NCBI GenBank assembly: GCA_963678275.1
Contig: OY782765.1
Location: 868,001-932,000 of the forward strand
Origin: G963677445 sp963678275
Lineage (GTDB): Bacteria > Bacteroidota > Ignavibacteria > Ignavibacteriales > Melioribacteraceae
Length of the DNA: 64,000 nt
Direction of reading: 5' to 3'
Under the pieces are notes generated by a model. That model was not told where the DNA came from. It was given only the letters and a program-made list of their open reading frames with translations, and ran no database searches. Positions 27,917 to 36,286 of this stretch are shown piece by piece. The translations under genes and the position numbers were made by a program. Numbering within the stretch: the stretch's first letter is position 1; the number at the start of each line of letters is the position of its first letter.

Positions 27917-29386
27917 TCATGATACCTGTTTTGCCGGAGCTGACTGATTAAGCCCGCCTCTTCTTGATTCCAGCGCTTTTCTTATTTCGCATGCCTTTTT
28001 TTCATCAAGCTTAAATGAAGAAACCGCTAATATCGCTATTAACGACGCAACAGCCGGTATTACAACATCTACCACCCGCATCCAGAAAAATGTATCTGAA
28101 CTCTGTGCTCCTCCAAATTCGACATCAAATCCGGTAGCGTTAAGCAAATATCCCGAAAGTCCGAATGCCAGGGCCATTCCAAGTTTTACCATCCACCAGT
28201 ATATTGAACCAAACATCCCTTCCCTTCTTTCTCCTGTTTCCAGTTCATCCAGGTCGCAGACATCGGCGATCATCGATCCCATAAGTGTAAATAACGCGCC
28301 CATGCCCACTGCTATCAGCGGCGCGGGGATAAGCACTTTCCAGGCGGCCATAGGATCGTAACAGGGCCATTTCAACAGGCTGCCTATCATGGTGACAGCG
28401 GTGGCAATAACAAATGTCCTTTTTTTACCGATTTTACCTGAAAGCCAGGTAACACCCGCAATAGCCGCCAGAGTGGAAAAAGAACTTATTGTGCCGAATA
28501 GTCCCATATATTTTGCGCCCATATCCTGGTCACCGCCCGATACATAAAATATCGTTATATAAGAACTGAAGGCTCCTACAAGCTGGATGCTGTTAAAAAG
28601 GAAAAATGTGCCGGCGCAAAGTTTCAGGAATTCAACTCTTTTTATGGTTATCAGTAATCCTTTAAAAAAGTTTGACACATTTTCTTTCAGTCCTCCCAGA
28701 AAACTCGCAACTCCTTTTTCCGCGTCACCCCCGGTAAATCTTTCTTTTATAAAAATCGCGGGCAGAATTCCAACAGCCGCGACAAAAATACCTATTACAA
28801 TTGCCAGTGTTCTCGCCCCTTCAACCGAGTTGGAAAATAAAGAGTCATTTTCCATTATAGCATAAAACCAGGGCAAAGAAATCCAGGCAAATTGCCCCAT
28901 AAAATTCATTACACCCATCAGCCGGGTTCTTTCGTGATAATCGGGAGTCATTTCATAACCGAGCGCTACATAAGGTGTGGCGAACATGGTGTAAAAAAGA
29001 TAGAAAATTATTGATCCGATAAGGAAAAACCAAAAATAAAACATTTCACTATGACCCGCGGGAAGCTGCCACATAAGAGCGAAGATCAATCCAACCATGA
29101 TTGCGCCTATAAAAATATAAGGCCTCCTTCTCCCGAATCTTGATCGGGTATTATCTGAAATATATCCCATAATTGGATCGGTAAGAGCGTCTGTTAATCT
29201 TGGTATTGCCTGAAGCGTTCCTACAAGAGCCGGATTAATGCCTAAACCGACATTCAGAACAATAGACATAAATCCAATCGCTCCCCCGAGAAGATTGTTT
29301 ACAAGAGATCCGAGACCATAGGCGAACTTTTGTCCCCCCGATACCCGGTCTTTTGGATCAGTCTGATGAGTTTCCTTTTTAGCCAT
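27917..29386 (-). CDS. GPH/MelB-type sugar:cation symporter
   Basis: The 489-residue product has about 12 hydrophobic segments. Near residues 40-75 it carries 'PRLTDALTDPIMGYISDNTRSRFGRRRPYIF', the conserved loop of glycoside-pentoside-hexuronide transporters, with Asp pairs for cation coupling. A second typical motif is 'DVCDLDELETGERREGMFGSIYWW'. Such proteins bring di- and oligosaccharides across the inner membrane with Na+ or H+. Here it would supply beta-1,3-glucooligosaccharides to the cytoplasmic phosphorylase and GH17. Lies 28 bp upstream of the binding-protein gene and 37 bp downstream of the ROK gene. Confidence 0.9.
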   Translation of the reverse strand: MAKKETHQTDPKDRVSGGQKFAYGLGSLVNNLLGGAIGFMSIVLNVGLGINPALVGTLQAIPRLTDALTDPIMGYISDNTRSRFGRRRPYIFIGAIMVGLIFALMWQLPAGHSEMFYFWFFLIGSIIFYLFYTMFATPYVALGYEMTPDYHERTRLMGVMNFMGQFAWISLPWFYAIMENDSLFSNSVEGARTLAIVIGIFVAAVGILPAIFIKERFTGGDAEKGVASFLGGLKENVSNFFKGLLITIKRVEFLKLCAGTFFLFNSIQLVGAFSSYITIFYVSGGDQDMGAKYMGLFGTISSFSTLAAIAGVTWLSGKIGKKRTFVIATAVTMIGSLLKWPCYDPMAAWKVLIPAPLIAVGMGALFTLMGSMIADVCDLDELETGERREGMFGSIYWWMVKLGMALAFGLSGYLLNATGFDVEFGGAQSSDTFFWMRVVDVVIPAVASLIAILAVSSFKLDEKKACEIRKALESRRGGLNQSAPAKQVS

Positions 29387-29423
29387 TAATTCTCCGCGTC
29401 ATACAATAGAATTTTTCATGATA

Positions 29424-30671
29424 TTATTTTAGTACTGCCGGACTAATATTTTTCCTTAGAATTTTTGGATCGATAAAAGCCTGCTCCATAGCGAGAGTCG
29501 CCGCTCCTATTGCGACAGCCTTCGACTTTAACCCGCTTATTCTCATTTCCGTTCTTTTTACCGAACCGACCAAAGCGCATTTATCAATTTTTTCCCGTAT
29601 CGGAGCAAGTAAAATATCTTCCAGCCTCGAAAGACTTCCCCCGATTATTATCATCTCGGGATTCAACAGGTTGACCAGACTCATAACAGCATTAGTCAAA
29701 TTCGAAATTGCCTCCGACACAACCTGAAGCGCGAGCGGGTCACGGTCCAGGGCGCTGTTTTCTATATCAATAATACTAATATCCTTTCCAACCAGCGAAC
29801 TATCGGGATACAACACCGAAAGCGTTTCCACCCTTGATATCAATGCCCATTCCGAAATTTCCGTGGCGAGGCAGCCCCGCAATCCGCAGCCACATTGTTT
29901 CCCGTTGGGGTCTATCGACATGTGACTCAATTCTCCCGCTATACCTTTTGCTCCGCGATATAACTTTCCGCCGAAAATATATCCGGCGCCAATGCCATAA
30001 GAAAGTTTAATATATATTAGATCGCTTACCTTCCTTCCCTCACCCCACCAATGCTCGGCAAGAGCTCCAAGGTTGGCGTCGTTGTCAAGAAAAACCGGGA
30101 CATTATATAGTTCACGCAATTTCTCTAGTCCGCTTTTTCCATGCCATGAAGGGATTATCGTTTCAGCAAGATATTCCGGCCTTATCGGATCGACCGGACT
30201 TGGAACCGCGACGCCAATACTAAGCAGGTCTGCTTTTCCGTTTTTTAGCTTGCTGATGGATTTGTCACAGAGTTCCCTGATGAGATTATATGTTCCTTCC
30301 GGATCTTTTCTTACGGGAAATTTTTTCTCTTCCCAAAAAATCAGGCTGCCCCTCAGATTTGTAAGGGCCACCGATACGTGAGTAGCTCCGATATCAATTC
30401 CAAGAATAGCTCTGGCGTTATCCTGAAATTCCAGAACGATCGGCCTTCTGCCTCCGCTCGATTCTCCGCTTCCAACTTCCGCGATAAATCCGGAAGGGAG
30501 CAGCTCTTTTATTATTTCTGTAACAGTCGACCGGGATAAGTTTAACCTGCGGGAAATATCAGCGCGTGAAATCTGGTGTTCCCTCCAGATTAACCTGAGA
30601 ACTGAATCTTTAAGAGAAATTTTATTTTGCTGATCTATCTCCGTTTCCGGTTTACTGCGTATTTTTTTCAT
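29424..30671 (-). CDS. ROK-family transcriptional regulator
   Basis: A winged helix-turn-helix at residues about 20-70 ('HQISRADISRRLNLSRSTVTEIIKELL') precedes the ROK sugar-kinase-like fold. That fold has 'AILGIDIGATHVSVALT', 'NDANLGALAEHWWGEGR', 'YGIGAGYIFGGKLYRG' and the zinc-binding 'CGCGLRGCLA' (about 262-271). NagC, Mlc and XylR are family members that usually repress sugar genes until a sugar binds. Set between the first hydrolase gene and the transporter of the glucan locus, it most likely controls this locus. The overlapping inverted repeat at 32301-32323 is its natural candidate operator. Confidence 0.9.
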   Translation of the reverse strand: MKKIRSKPETEIDQQNKISLKDSVLRLIWREHQISRADISRRLNLSRSTVTEIIKELLPSGFIAEVGSGESSGGRRPIVLEFQDNARAILGIDIGATHVSVALTNLRGSLIFWEEKKFPVRKDPEGTYNLIRELCDKSISKLKNGKADLLSIGVAVPSPVDPIRPEYLAETIIPSWHGKSGLEKLRELYNVPVFLDNDANLGALAEHWWGEGRKVSDLIYIKLSYGIGAGYIFGGKLYRGAKGIAGELSHMSIDPNGKQCGCGLRGCLATEISEWALISRVETLSVLYPDSSLVGKDISIIDIENSALDRDPLALQVVSEAISNLTNAVMSLVNLLNPEMIIIGGSLSRLEDILLAPIREKIDKCALVGSVKRTEMRISGLKSKAVAIGAATLAMEQAFIDPKILRKNISPAVLK

Positions 30672-30701
30672 AATTTACTTTTTAATTAAAAATTTCCAGG
30701 T

Positions 30702-32048
30702 TTACTCTGCAGACCTGATTTTGCTTTCAGCCGAAGAAGAATAGCTCTTTTTGTATTCTTTTGCTTTTGTGAGATATTCTTCCTTATCAAGTCTGCCGAA
30801 ATGATTATTTATTACCCCGTTAGTAACATTTTCATCAAGCGGATTAATATTAAGCGCCTCTTTCAGCGCGAAATAAGCCGCGCGCGGGAAAAGCCTGTAT
30901 AAACCTTTTTCATCAGCCGGACCCTTTTCACATATCCCGAACCATTCTTCATTCATGTTATTCAGCCCCGGCTTAAAATCTTCGGTATATCCCCCGTTTG
31001 ACCAGGAGGCGTTATTATCATGGATATCCAGATTTTTATCCTGCATATATTTCCACCAGCCATCGCTGAACTGAAATGTCATCCCCCCAATTGAGTTGCC
31101 TTGCTTTCCTTTACCATAAGCCTGCTCAAATATTTCCCGCCAGTTACCCATCAGATATTTTGCCTGCATTAGCTGATCTTCAAGGTTTAACAGGGCATTA
31201 TAAGCGTCCGCCCCAAACTCTGTCGGAAGCAAAGGTTTATCAAGTTTATCCTTCACTTTCTCAAACATATCCCCGAAGGATACCCCGCGGTATACATTAA
31301 TGCCGAAAACATCCATATTCCTGATCTCTTCGGCGATAATATCGATAAAAAGCAGATCACCGTTGCATATCGCGACCGGCCGGTTTTTATCTGTATTTTT
31401 AATCTCATCAATCGCTTCGCTGAAAAGAGAATATAAATGCCTCGCTCTCACTGATTCTAAAGTCTCACCTGTCGGTATATCTTCAGTCTCAGCCCCTTTC
31501 CAGAAAAGTCCGTAATTATTCTCATTCCCTATAAGCCACATCAGAACGCCTGGTGTGTTTTTAAACTTCCGTGCAAGTTCTTTGATTTCATTCAGTAATA
31601 TTTCTTTGGTTTTCTTCTCAGAATAGTCTGTATTTACAACATATTCACCATCCACCATCAAACCATATCTGCCGAATGAATGATTTAATACTGTAAATAT
31701 CCCATAATTTTTATAAATATATTCCACCCACTTTGGCGGAATGCCGGAGTACTGTCTGATGGTATTCACTCCCATCTCTTTAAGAAGTTGCATTTCCCGC
31801 CTGAGGGCTTCTTTTATCATATCATCCGGCTGAGCCCATAGGTTATAAGAATAGTTTGTGCCTGTCGGAAAATAATCCCAGTTCATCCCGATGATAAAAA
31901 AGTCCTTGCCATTTACCTGTAGTTTTGATCCAGAATCATCTTTAAAAACAGTAACAATATCGGACTGGGCTTTTAAGAAACCAACCGATAGAAAGAAAAG
32001 CAAAAAATTCCCGTATAACACTGTTTTACTTCTGATTATAAAACTCAT
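30702..32048 (-). CDS. Clan GH-A glycoside hydrolase, exported (GH2/GH5/GH72-like barrel)
   Basis: Start taken at 32048 (MSFIIRSKTVLYGNFLLFFLSVGFLKAQ), with GGAGG 6 bases upstream; an earlier start adds 13 unrelated residues. After the signal peptide comes 'LQVNGKDFFIIGMNWDYFPTG' and 'LLKEMGVNTIRQYSGIPPKWV'. The acid/base Glu is in 'WLIGNENNYG' near 171 and the nucleophile Glu in 'LPTEFGADAY' near 275. The barrel is GH2-like but has no GH2 N-terminal domains; GH72-like glucanosyltransferases share the opening pattern. First gene after the locus promoter, with ROK downstream by 30 bp. Substrate inferred as beta-glucan. Confidence 0.72.
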   Translation of the reverse strand: MSFIIRSKTVLYGNFLLFFLSVGFLKAQSDIVTVFKDDSGSKLQVNGKDFFIIGMNWDYFPTGTNYSYNLWAQPDDMIKEALRREMQLLKEMGVNTIRQYSGIPPKWVEYIYKNYGIFTVLNHSFGRYGLMVDGEYVVNTDYSEKKTKEILLNEIKELARKFKNTPGVLMWLIGNENNYGLFWKGAETEDIPTGETLESVRARHLYSLFSEAIDEIKNTDKNRPVAICNGDLLFIDIIAEEIRNMDVFGINVYRGVSFGDMFEKVKDKLDKPLLPTEFGADAYNALLNLEDQLMQAKYLMGNWREIFEQAYGKGKQGNSIGGMTFQFSDGWWKYMQDKNLDIHDNNASWSNGGYTEDFKPGLNNMNEEWFGICEKGPADEKGLYRLFPRAAYFALKEALNINPLDENVTNGVINNHFGRLDKEEYLTKAKEYKKSYSSSAESKIRSAE

Positions 32049-32300
32049 ATCATCCTCCGGATAGATGAAAAGATCATTATAAAACATATTAGAGTGGCTA
32101 TACGGGGAAAATTATTTGTGGTATGGGTGGGAAATGAATCTGTGGTATGAGGAATGTATTCTATTCGCAGACTTGAATTGGCCAATCTATTTATGATTAA
32201 CCATTTAATGGGATATATTGACCACCGGAAGATGATTTTCATCGTGATCTCCCCTTATTTTCAAACTGGTATTGAATATGTTTTTTCACTCAAAAATCCA

Positions 32301-32323
32301 CTTTGTTCGATATGCGAACAAAG
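32301..32323. promoter_or_regulatory. Perfect 9-bp-arm inverted repeat, candidate ROK operator
   Basis: CTTTGTTCG (32301-32309), ATATG spacer, CGAACAAAG (32315-32323). It overlaps the -10 box and the expected start of transcription of the promoter that reads into the glucan locus. This is the position expected of a repressor site. The ROK regulator encoded as the second gene is the likely binder by inference. Confidence 0.6.
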
Positions 32324-32349
32324 TTACTGCATTTATTTTCCTATGTCAA
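32319..32349 (-). promoter_or_regulatory. Promoter of the beta-glucan locus
   Basis: On the minus strand TTGACA (32349-32344), a 17-base spacer and TAACTT (32326-32321) form a good primary-sigma-factor promoter. The -10 region TAACTTTG also fits the TAnnTTTG box of Bacteroidetes-type promoters. Transcription would begin near 32312, giving a leader of about 260 nt before the first gene. Confidence 0.6.
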
Positions 32350-32485
32350 GAAAAATCATATACATTATCAATTTGATAATGAGTTAAATTTCAGGCTCCT
32401 GACTCATTGTAAGAAAAACAACTACTTATCGAAATCTATTCGTATAATTAAATTTCGTATTGTTGTTGCTTATCCCGAAAGAATT

Positions 32486-32600
32486 TAGGCTCTTACCACC
32501 ACACTAACGCCAACATGTTGATGATAATCCGGGGAGCAAAATTTGTCAAATAGCCCGATGATAACATGTTGCCGATAGTATGGCCGCGATTATAAATCCA
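32486..32600 (+). repeat. Dispersed repeat block alpha, copy 2
   Basis: Second copy of the element at 7196-7310, in the same orientation, with the paired AACATGTT palindromes intact. Here it lies in a gene-free gap rather than against a stop codon. Differences between the copies cluster outside the palindromes and the 'ataatccggggagcaaaat' core. Confidence 0.7.
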
Positions 32601-32639
32601 TAAACGGGCAGAGCCGGAATTTCAATATTGTACTAACCG

Positions 32640-32743
32640 CCCCCACGGGGAATTCCCTGCGTGAACACCCCGTGGCTATTAGGTTTAACCCCCTTCGGGG
32701 GATTTTCCTCAGCTTTGCCTGGGGAAAATTTAGGATAACTTAT
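32640..32743 (+). repeat. Hairpin cluster including dispersed block beta, copy 2
   Basis: Three stems follow each other: CCACGGGG with CCCCGTGG (about 32642-32674), CCCCC-TT-CGGGGG near 32690-32702, and TTTTCCTCAG with CTGGGGAAAA at 32703-32728, the last matching 7666-7691. The remainder of the 32350-33091 gap is AT-rich and shows no convincing gene; short frames at 32154-32488 lack leaders, ribosome sites and recognisable content. Confidence 0.55.
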
Positions 32744-33091
32744 TGATTTGCGGACTATTATAAATATATTTTTTGTACTCCCACTGATAAAAATGGTGTA
32801 CCTGGCGGCACCCCATATAACATACTCTGAATTATATTCGGCGCCTTAGGTTGGGTAATCAAATCGCAAAATATTCGCTGAATTGAGTCCAGGCATTTGA
32901 AATCATGACAAATAGTTTGCCTGAAGTCAGAAGTTCTGAATTTTATCTTTTTTGTTTTGGTGGTTGGTTGGCGATTCTTGTCAACAAAATATTTTATAAG
33001 CCGGAGCCACTTGCCCCATTAGTCTCACCGTGATTTCATATCTGCCTTAGTCAATTTTTTTACTATTACGACAATAAGCAGATCTTTACGT

Positions 33092-34312
33092 TTACCGCTT
33101 GCGATCATTCAACCCGGGAATATCAACAATCACATATTTGGTATTTTTATCGTTGTTTATTTCAAAATTCTCCAAAACAGCGGGGATAAGAAAACACTCT
33201 CCTTTGGTAAAAAGAAAAGCGCCCCGGTCGCAAATTATTTTTATTTCACCTTCAAGCACAATCCCGGATTTAATCTGTCGATTATTTCTCTCAACTATTT
33301 TGGTTTTTTCTGAACTTTCAAAGATTTTCACTTCAAATTCTTCCGCCGTGGTTTTGTACACCAGGTAAGGCCCTGCTTTTACAGGAACGACTTCAGTTTT
33401 AACGATCGGATCATACACAAGTATATTTGTAAGGGTATCAATATCCTTATATTTCGGAGTTAAACCGGCTCTGACGACATTATCGGAATTAGCCATACAT
33501 TCAATAATGTTCCCTTTTAAATATGCATGGGGTATCCCGGCAGGAGTGTAAAAAGCTTCATTTTTCTTCAGCTTCATATAATTAAATAACAGAAGAGAAA
33601 TTAATCCGACATCATTTCCATAATTTTTATATTCCTCCGGAAACTTTTTTTCAGCATCCGTTTTCTCTTTTTTCCCTTCTATTGTTGCTTTCAGACTTGT
33701 AATAGCTATTTTCAGCTTATTTTCATCGGCCCTCATAATATCAGCATAAACAGATTTCACCAGGTCAGGGTTATGATCGCCTGAGGAGACCAATGTTTCT
33801 AAATTCCGGTTATCAATAAGCGCTTGAATTTCGCTGTATTTATCAATTGTTTTTCTGAACTCATCGATACCTTTTAGTCCCACTATCGCCTCAAGACCTG
33901 TTAATGCGATCGCTATTTCCGGTTTATGATTATCATCGGGATAATGTTCAGGATCAGATGAATGAAGTTTCACGGCAGTTTTTTTATCCGGATGCGCCTG
34001 TATTGAAAGGGCCTGGTTAATGGAAAGTATTTTCAGAAGATATGGCAGCCGGCTGCCGTATATACCCACTACCTTCTCTCCAAGCGCTTCTTCCGGATAG
34101 AGACTAATAAGTTTATCCAGTGAAATTTTCTCATCATCGATCAGCGCCATTGAAGGAGCTTTTGGATGAGCCCCAATCCATAGTTCAGCGTACGGTCTGT
34201 CCGGTTCGGGAGTGATATTTATCAGCCTGGGAATATATGCCAATTCATTTTTTGTTCCCCATGCATAGTTTTGTATCGAAGGAAGCAGTTTATAAGGTCG
34301 TGGGTTTACCAT
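33092..34312 (-). CDS. manA: Class I mannose-6-phosphate isomerase
   Basis: The 406-residue protein opens 'YKLLPSIQNYAWGTKNELAYI', the ManA hallmark. It contains the metal-binding 'QALSIQAHPDKKTA' near 99-112, 'DNHKPEIAIALTG' and 'FYTPAGIPHAYLKGNIIECM' near 258-276. It interconverts mannose-6-phosphate and fructose-6-phosphate in the cytoplasm with zinc. It stands alone between the glucan and pectin loci and is divergent from the PL10 gene. It could serve mannose from mixed plant or algal glycans, or supply mannose for surface glycan synthesis. Confidence 0.93.
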   Translation of the reverse strand: MVNPRPYKLLPSIQNYAWGTKNELAYIPRLINITPEPDRPYAELWIGAHPKAPSMALIDDEKISLDKLISLYPEEALGEKVVGIYGSRLPYLLKILSINQALSIQAHPDKKTAVKLHSSDPEHYPDDNHKPEIAIALTGLEAIVGLKGIDEFRKTIDKYSEIQALIDNRNLETLVSSGDHNPDLVKSVYADIMRADENKLKIAITSLKATIEGKKEKTDAEKKFPEEYKNYGNDVGLISLLLFNYMKLKKNEAFYTPAGIPHAYLKGNIIECMANSDNVVRAGLTPKYKDIDTLTNILVYDPIVKTEVVPVKAGPYLVYKTTAEEFEVKIFESSEKTKIVERNNRQIKSGIVLEGEIKIICDRGAFLFTKGECFLIPAVLENFEINNDKNTKYVIVDIPGLNDRKR

Positions 34313-34392
34313 TTTTTTCCGTAAAAGCTATTATTGTTTATTGTAATCTGATAAAATAATTATTTAAAATCACCCAAATTTCTGAATTATTC

Positions 34393-34405
34393 AGAAACCG
34401 TTTCT
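34393..34405. promoter_or_regulatory. Palindrome AGAAAC-C-GTTTCT, candidate operator
   Basis: A 13-bp perfect palindrome with a central C lies in the 289-bp divergent gap between manA and the PL10 gene. Its AACCGTTT core fits the AAnCGnTT core of LacI-family operators, so the LacI protein encoded at 46875 is one possible binder. The whole gap should carry promoters for both genes. Confidence 0.35.
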
Positions 34406-34451
34406 AAAAATATTTTCCTGTTGCATAAGAGGAAGTATAATATTATTTTTA

Positions 34452-34478
34452 TAGTTATCCTTAAAGTTAACGTTTTAG
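34452..34478 (+). promoter_or_regulatory. 12-nt-period direct repeat, site 1 (upstream of PL10)
   Basis: AGTTA TCCTTAA AGTTA ACGTTTT AG: two clear AGTTA units at 12-nt spacing with a third degenerate one. The 17-mer AGTTATCCTTAAAGTTA differs at two positions from the identical 17-mer found in sites 2 and 3. Lies about 125 bp ahead of the gene start. Confidence 0.5.
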
Positions 34479-34601
34479 TCTTGCATTTTCTTTACCAGGA
34501 GTTATCAACCTGATGTTTTGCTGAAATAATTATAAAATGTAACAAATCTTCTTAAACGCTTTTCAAAAGAAGTAATATCACCTAATAATAATGGAACAAA
34601 A

Positions 34602-35759
34602 ATGAGAAGGATTTACTACAAAACTTTATTCCTCTGTATCCTCCCTGTTATTCTTTTATCCGGCTGTAACACATTTTCCGATTATCCGGGCCTGGGGAGA
34701 TTTTATGACAGCGCGCACCATTGGTACGATATCAAAGATGTTGACAAGGTTATTGAACCTCTGCCTGAAAAACCGGTATATGACGAATCGGAATACCTTA
34801 AAATAGCCGATAATATTCTCCTCTATCAGAAAAATAATGGCGGCTGGGAAAAAAACTATGATATGAAAGCCATTCTTACGGAAGAGCAAATATCAAAACT
34901 CAGAGACTCAAGAGAATCGGATAACACAACTTATGATAATGGCGCGACTCATTCACAGCTTACATACCTTGCGGAAGTATACACTATTTCCAATATTGAA
35001 AAATATAAAACAGCTTTTTTACGCGGCCTCGATTTTGTATTTAGCAGTCAATATGAAAATGGGGGTTTTCCGCAAAAATATCCCGACAGCAGCTCTTATC
35101 ATAAACACATAACATTTAATGACGGCGCTATGATGGGAGTTATGGTACTGCTATATAATTTTGTCTATGATGATCCCGCGTATGCTTTTATTCCTGACAA
35201 TATCCGGATAAAAGCAGGCGCCGCTTTTAACAAAGGGGTTGAATGTATTCTCAATTGTCAGATCAGTGAAAACGGAATCAAAAATGTCTGGTGTCAGCAG
35301 CATGATCATATTACATTTGAACCAAGACCGGCCCGTACTTTCGAACCTGTCGCGATCTGCAATATGGAAAGCTCCGAAATAGTCTTTTTTCTTATGAACA
35401 TACCTGATCCCGATGAAAAAATCAGGGAAGCTATCGAAAGCTCTGTCAAGTGGTTTGAGGATTCAGCAATCGAAGGTATAAAAGTCGAGACTTATGAGGC
35501 AGATGAAAAAGAATTTATTTACCGCACATCAAAACGGGACAGACGTGTCGTCGAAGATCCTGACGCGGAGAGAATATGGGCCCGCTTTTATGAAATTGGC
35601 ACTCACAGACCATTATTTTGTAATCGTGACGGGCAAATAGTTTATTCTATGGCTGAAGTCGCGAGAGAAAGAAGAGAAGGTTACGCGTGGTATCATTATT
35701 TCCCCGAATACGTTCTTAATGCTTATGGTCAGTGGAAAGAAATTAACTCGAGAGAATAA
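34602..35759 (+). CDS. PL10 pectate lyase lipoprotein
   Basis: The leader MRRIYYKTLFLCILPVILLSGC ends in a lipobox. The mature part has PL10 (alpha/alpha) features: 'LLYQKNNGGWEKNYDM', 'DNTTYDNGATHSQLTYLAEVY', 'YENGGFPQKYPDSSSYHKHITFNDGAM', 'WCQQHDHITFEPRPARTFEP' and 'ESSEIVFFLM'. The TFNDGAM Asp and the later Arg-rich segment correspond to the calcium-binding and proton-abstracting region. PL10 enzymes split polygalacturonate by beta-elimination. It has its own promoter region and terminator and probably acts at the cell envelope on pectin fragments. Site 1 of the shared direct-repeat motif lies upstream. Confidence 0.88.
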   Translation: MRRIYYKTLFLCILPVILLSGCNTFSDYPGLGRFYDSAHHWYDIKDVDKVIEPLPEKPVYDESEYLKIADNILLYQKNNGGWEKNYDMKAILTEEQISKLRDSRESDNTTYDNGATHSQLTYLAEVYTISNIEKYKTAFLRGLDFVFSSQYENGGFPQKYPDSSSYHKHITFNDGAMMGVMVLLYNFVYDDPAYAFIPDNIRIKAGAAFNKGVECILNCQISENGIKNVWCQQHDHITFEPRPARTFEPVAICNMESSEIVFFLMNIPDPDEKIREAIESSVKWFEDSAIEGIKVETYEADEKEFIYRTSKRDRRVVEDPDAERIWARFYEIGTHRPLFCNRDGQIVYSMAEVARERREGYAWYHYFPEYVLNAYGQWKEINSRE

Positions 35760-35831
35760 CCTTTATTACTCATTGCAATTTATTTGATATTAAAATCTCA
35801 GGTAACCAAACCCCCAAACCTGAACCTCTTG

Positions 35832-35861
35832 AAGCCCGGAATATTTTCTTCCGGGCTTTTT
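35832..35861 (+). terminator. Intrinsic terminator after the PL10 gene
   Basis: Stem AAGCCCGGAA with TTCCGGGCTT followed by a T run, about 75 bp past the stop codon. The gene on the other side converges, so only the plus-strand U-tract is strong. Confidence 0.8.
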
Positions 35862-35884
35862 AATCAACGTTCTGCCAATAAATT

Positions 35885-36277
35885 TCATTCAACATCCATC
35901 ATCGGCGCGGCGCGTTCACAAATTTGAAGAGGTAGTCCGAACGGATCTCTGAGCATCACCAGGTGAGAACCATCTTCAAACTTCAGGTCCTCTTCCAGGC
36001 TGGCTCCGCTGTTTATAAGTCTCTTCATTTCTTTTTCGGCATCACTAACCATAAAAGCAAAATGGAATTCGAGGGGATTTTTTTTGCTCAAATCAATTTT
36101 GTCAGCGTTTTGATTATCATAAAACTCAGCTACAACTCTCCCTGTTCTGTCAGCTAAAAAATGAGTAAAGGGAGAGTTATCCATTTTTTTCACAATTTTC
36201 ATCTTGCAGTTTTTTACATACCATCCGGCAATTGCCGACGGATTTTCCACATTAAGAGCGAAGTGTTCAAATATCAT
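35885..36277 (-). CDS. VOC (glyoxalase/dioxygenase) superfamily protein
   Basis: The 130-residue product begins 'FEHFALNVENPSAIAGWYVKN' and ends 'FEDGSHLVMLRDPFGLPLQICERA'. These are the two beta-alpha-beta-beta-beta halves of a VOC domain, with a His near the N-terminus and a Glu near residue 120 as likely metal ligands. It is third in a minus-strand operon behind CE12 and CE8, 9 bp past the CE8 stop. VOC proteins include lyases, isomerases and dioxygenases; the reaction here is not known. A role in handling a reactive keto-uronate is only a guess from the neighbours. Confidence 0.8.
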   Translation of the reverse strand: MIFEHFALNVENPSAIAGWYVKNCKMKIVKKMDNSPFTHFLADRTGRVVAEFYDNQNADKIDLSKKNPLEFHFAFMVSDAEKEMKRLINSGASLEEDLKFEDGSHLVMLRDPFGLPLQICERAAPMMDVE

Positions 36278-36286
36278 TTTCTTTCC

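Noticed and set aside
32154..32488. Small ORFs in the gap upstream of the glucan locus
   Set aside because: They overlap the promoter and operator region, lack ribosome-binding sites and have low-complexity content.
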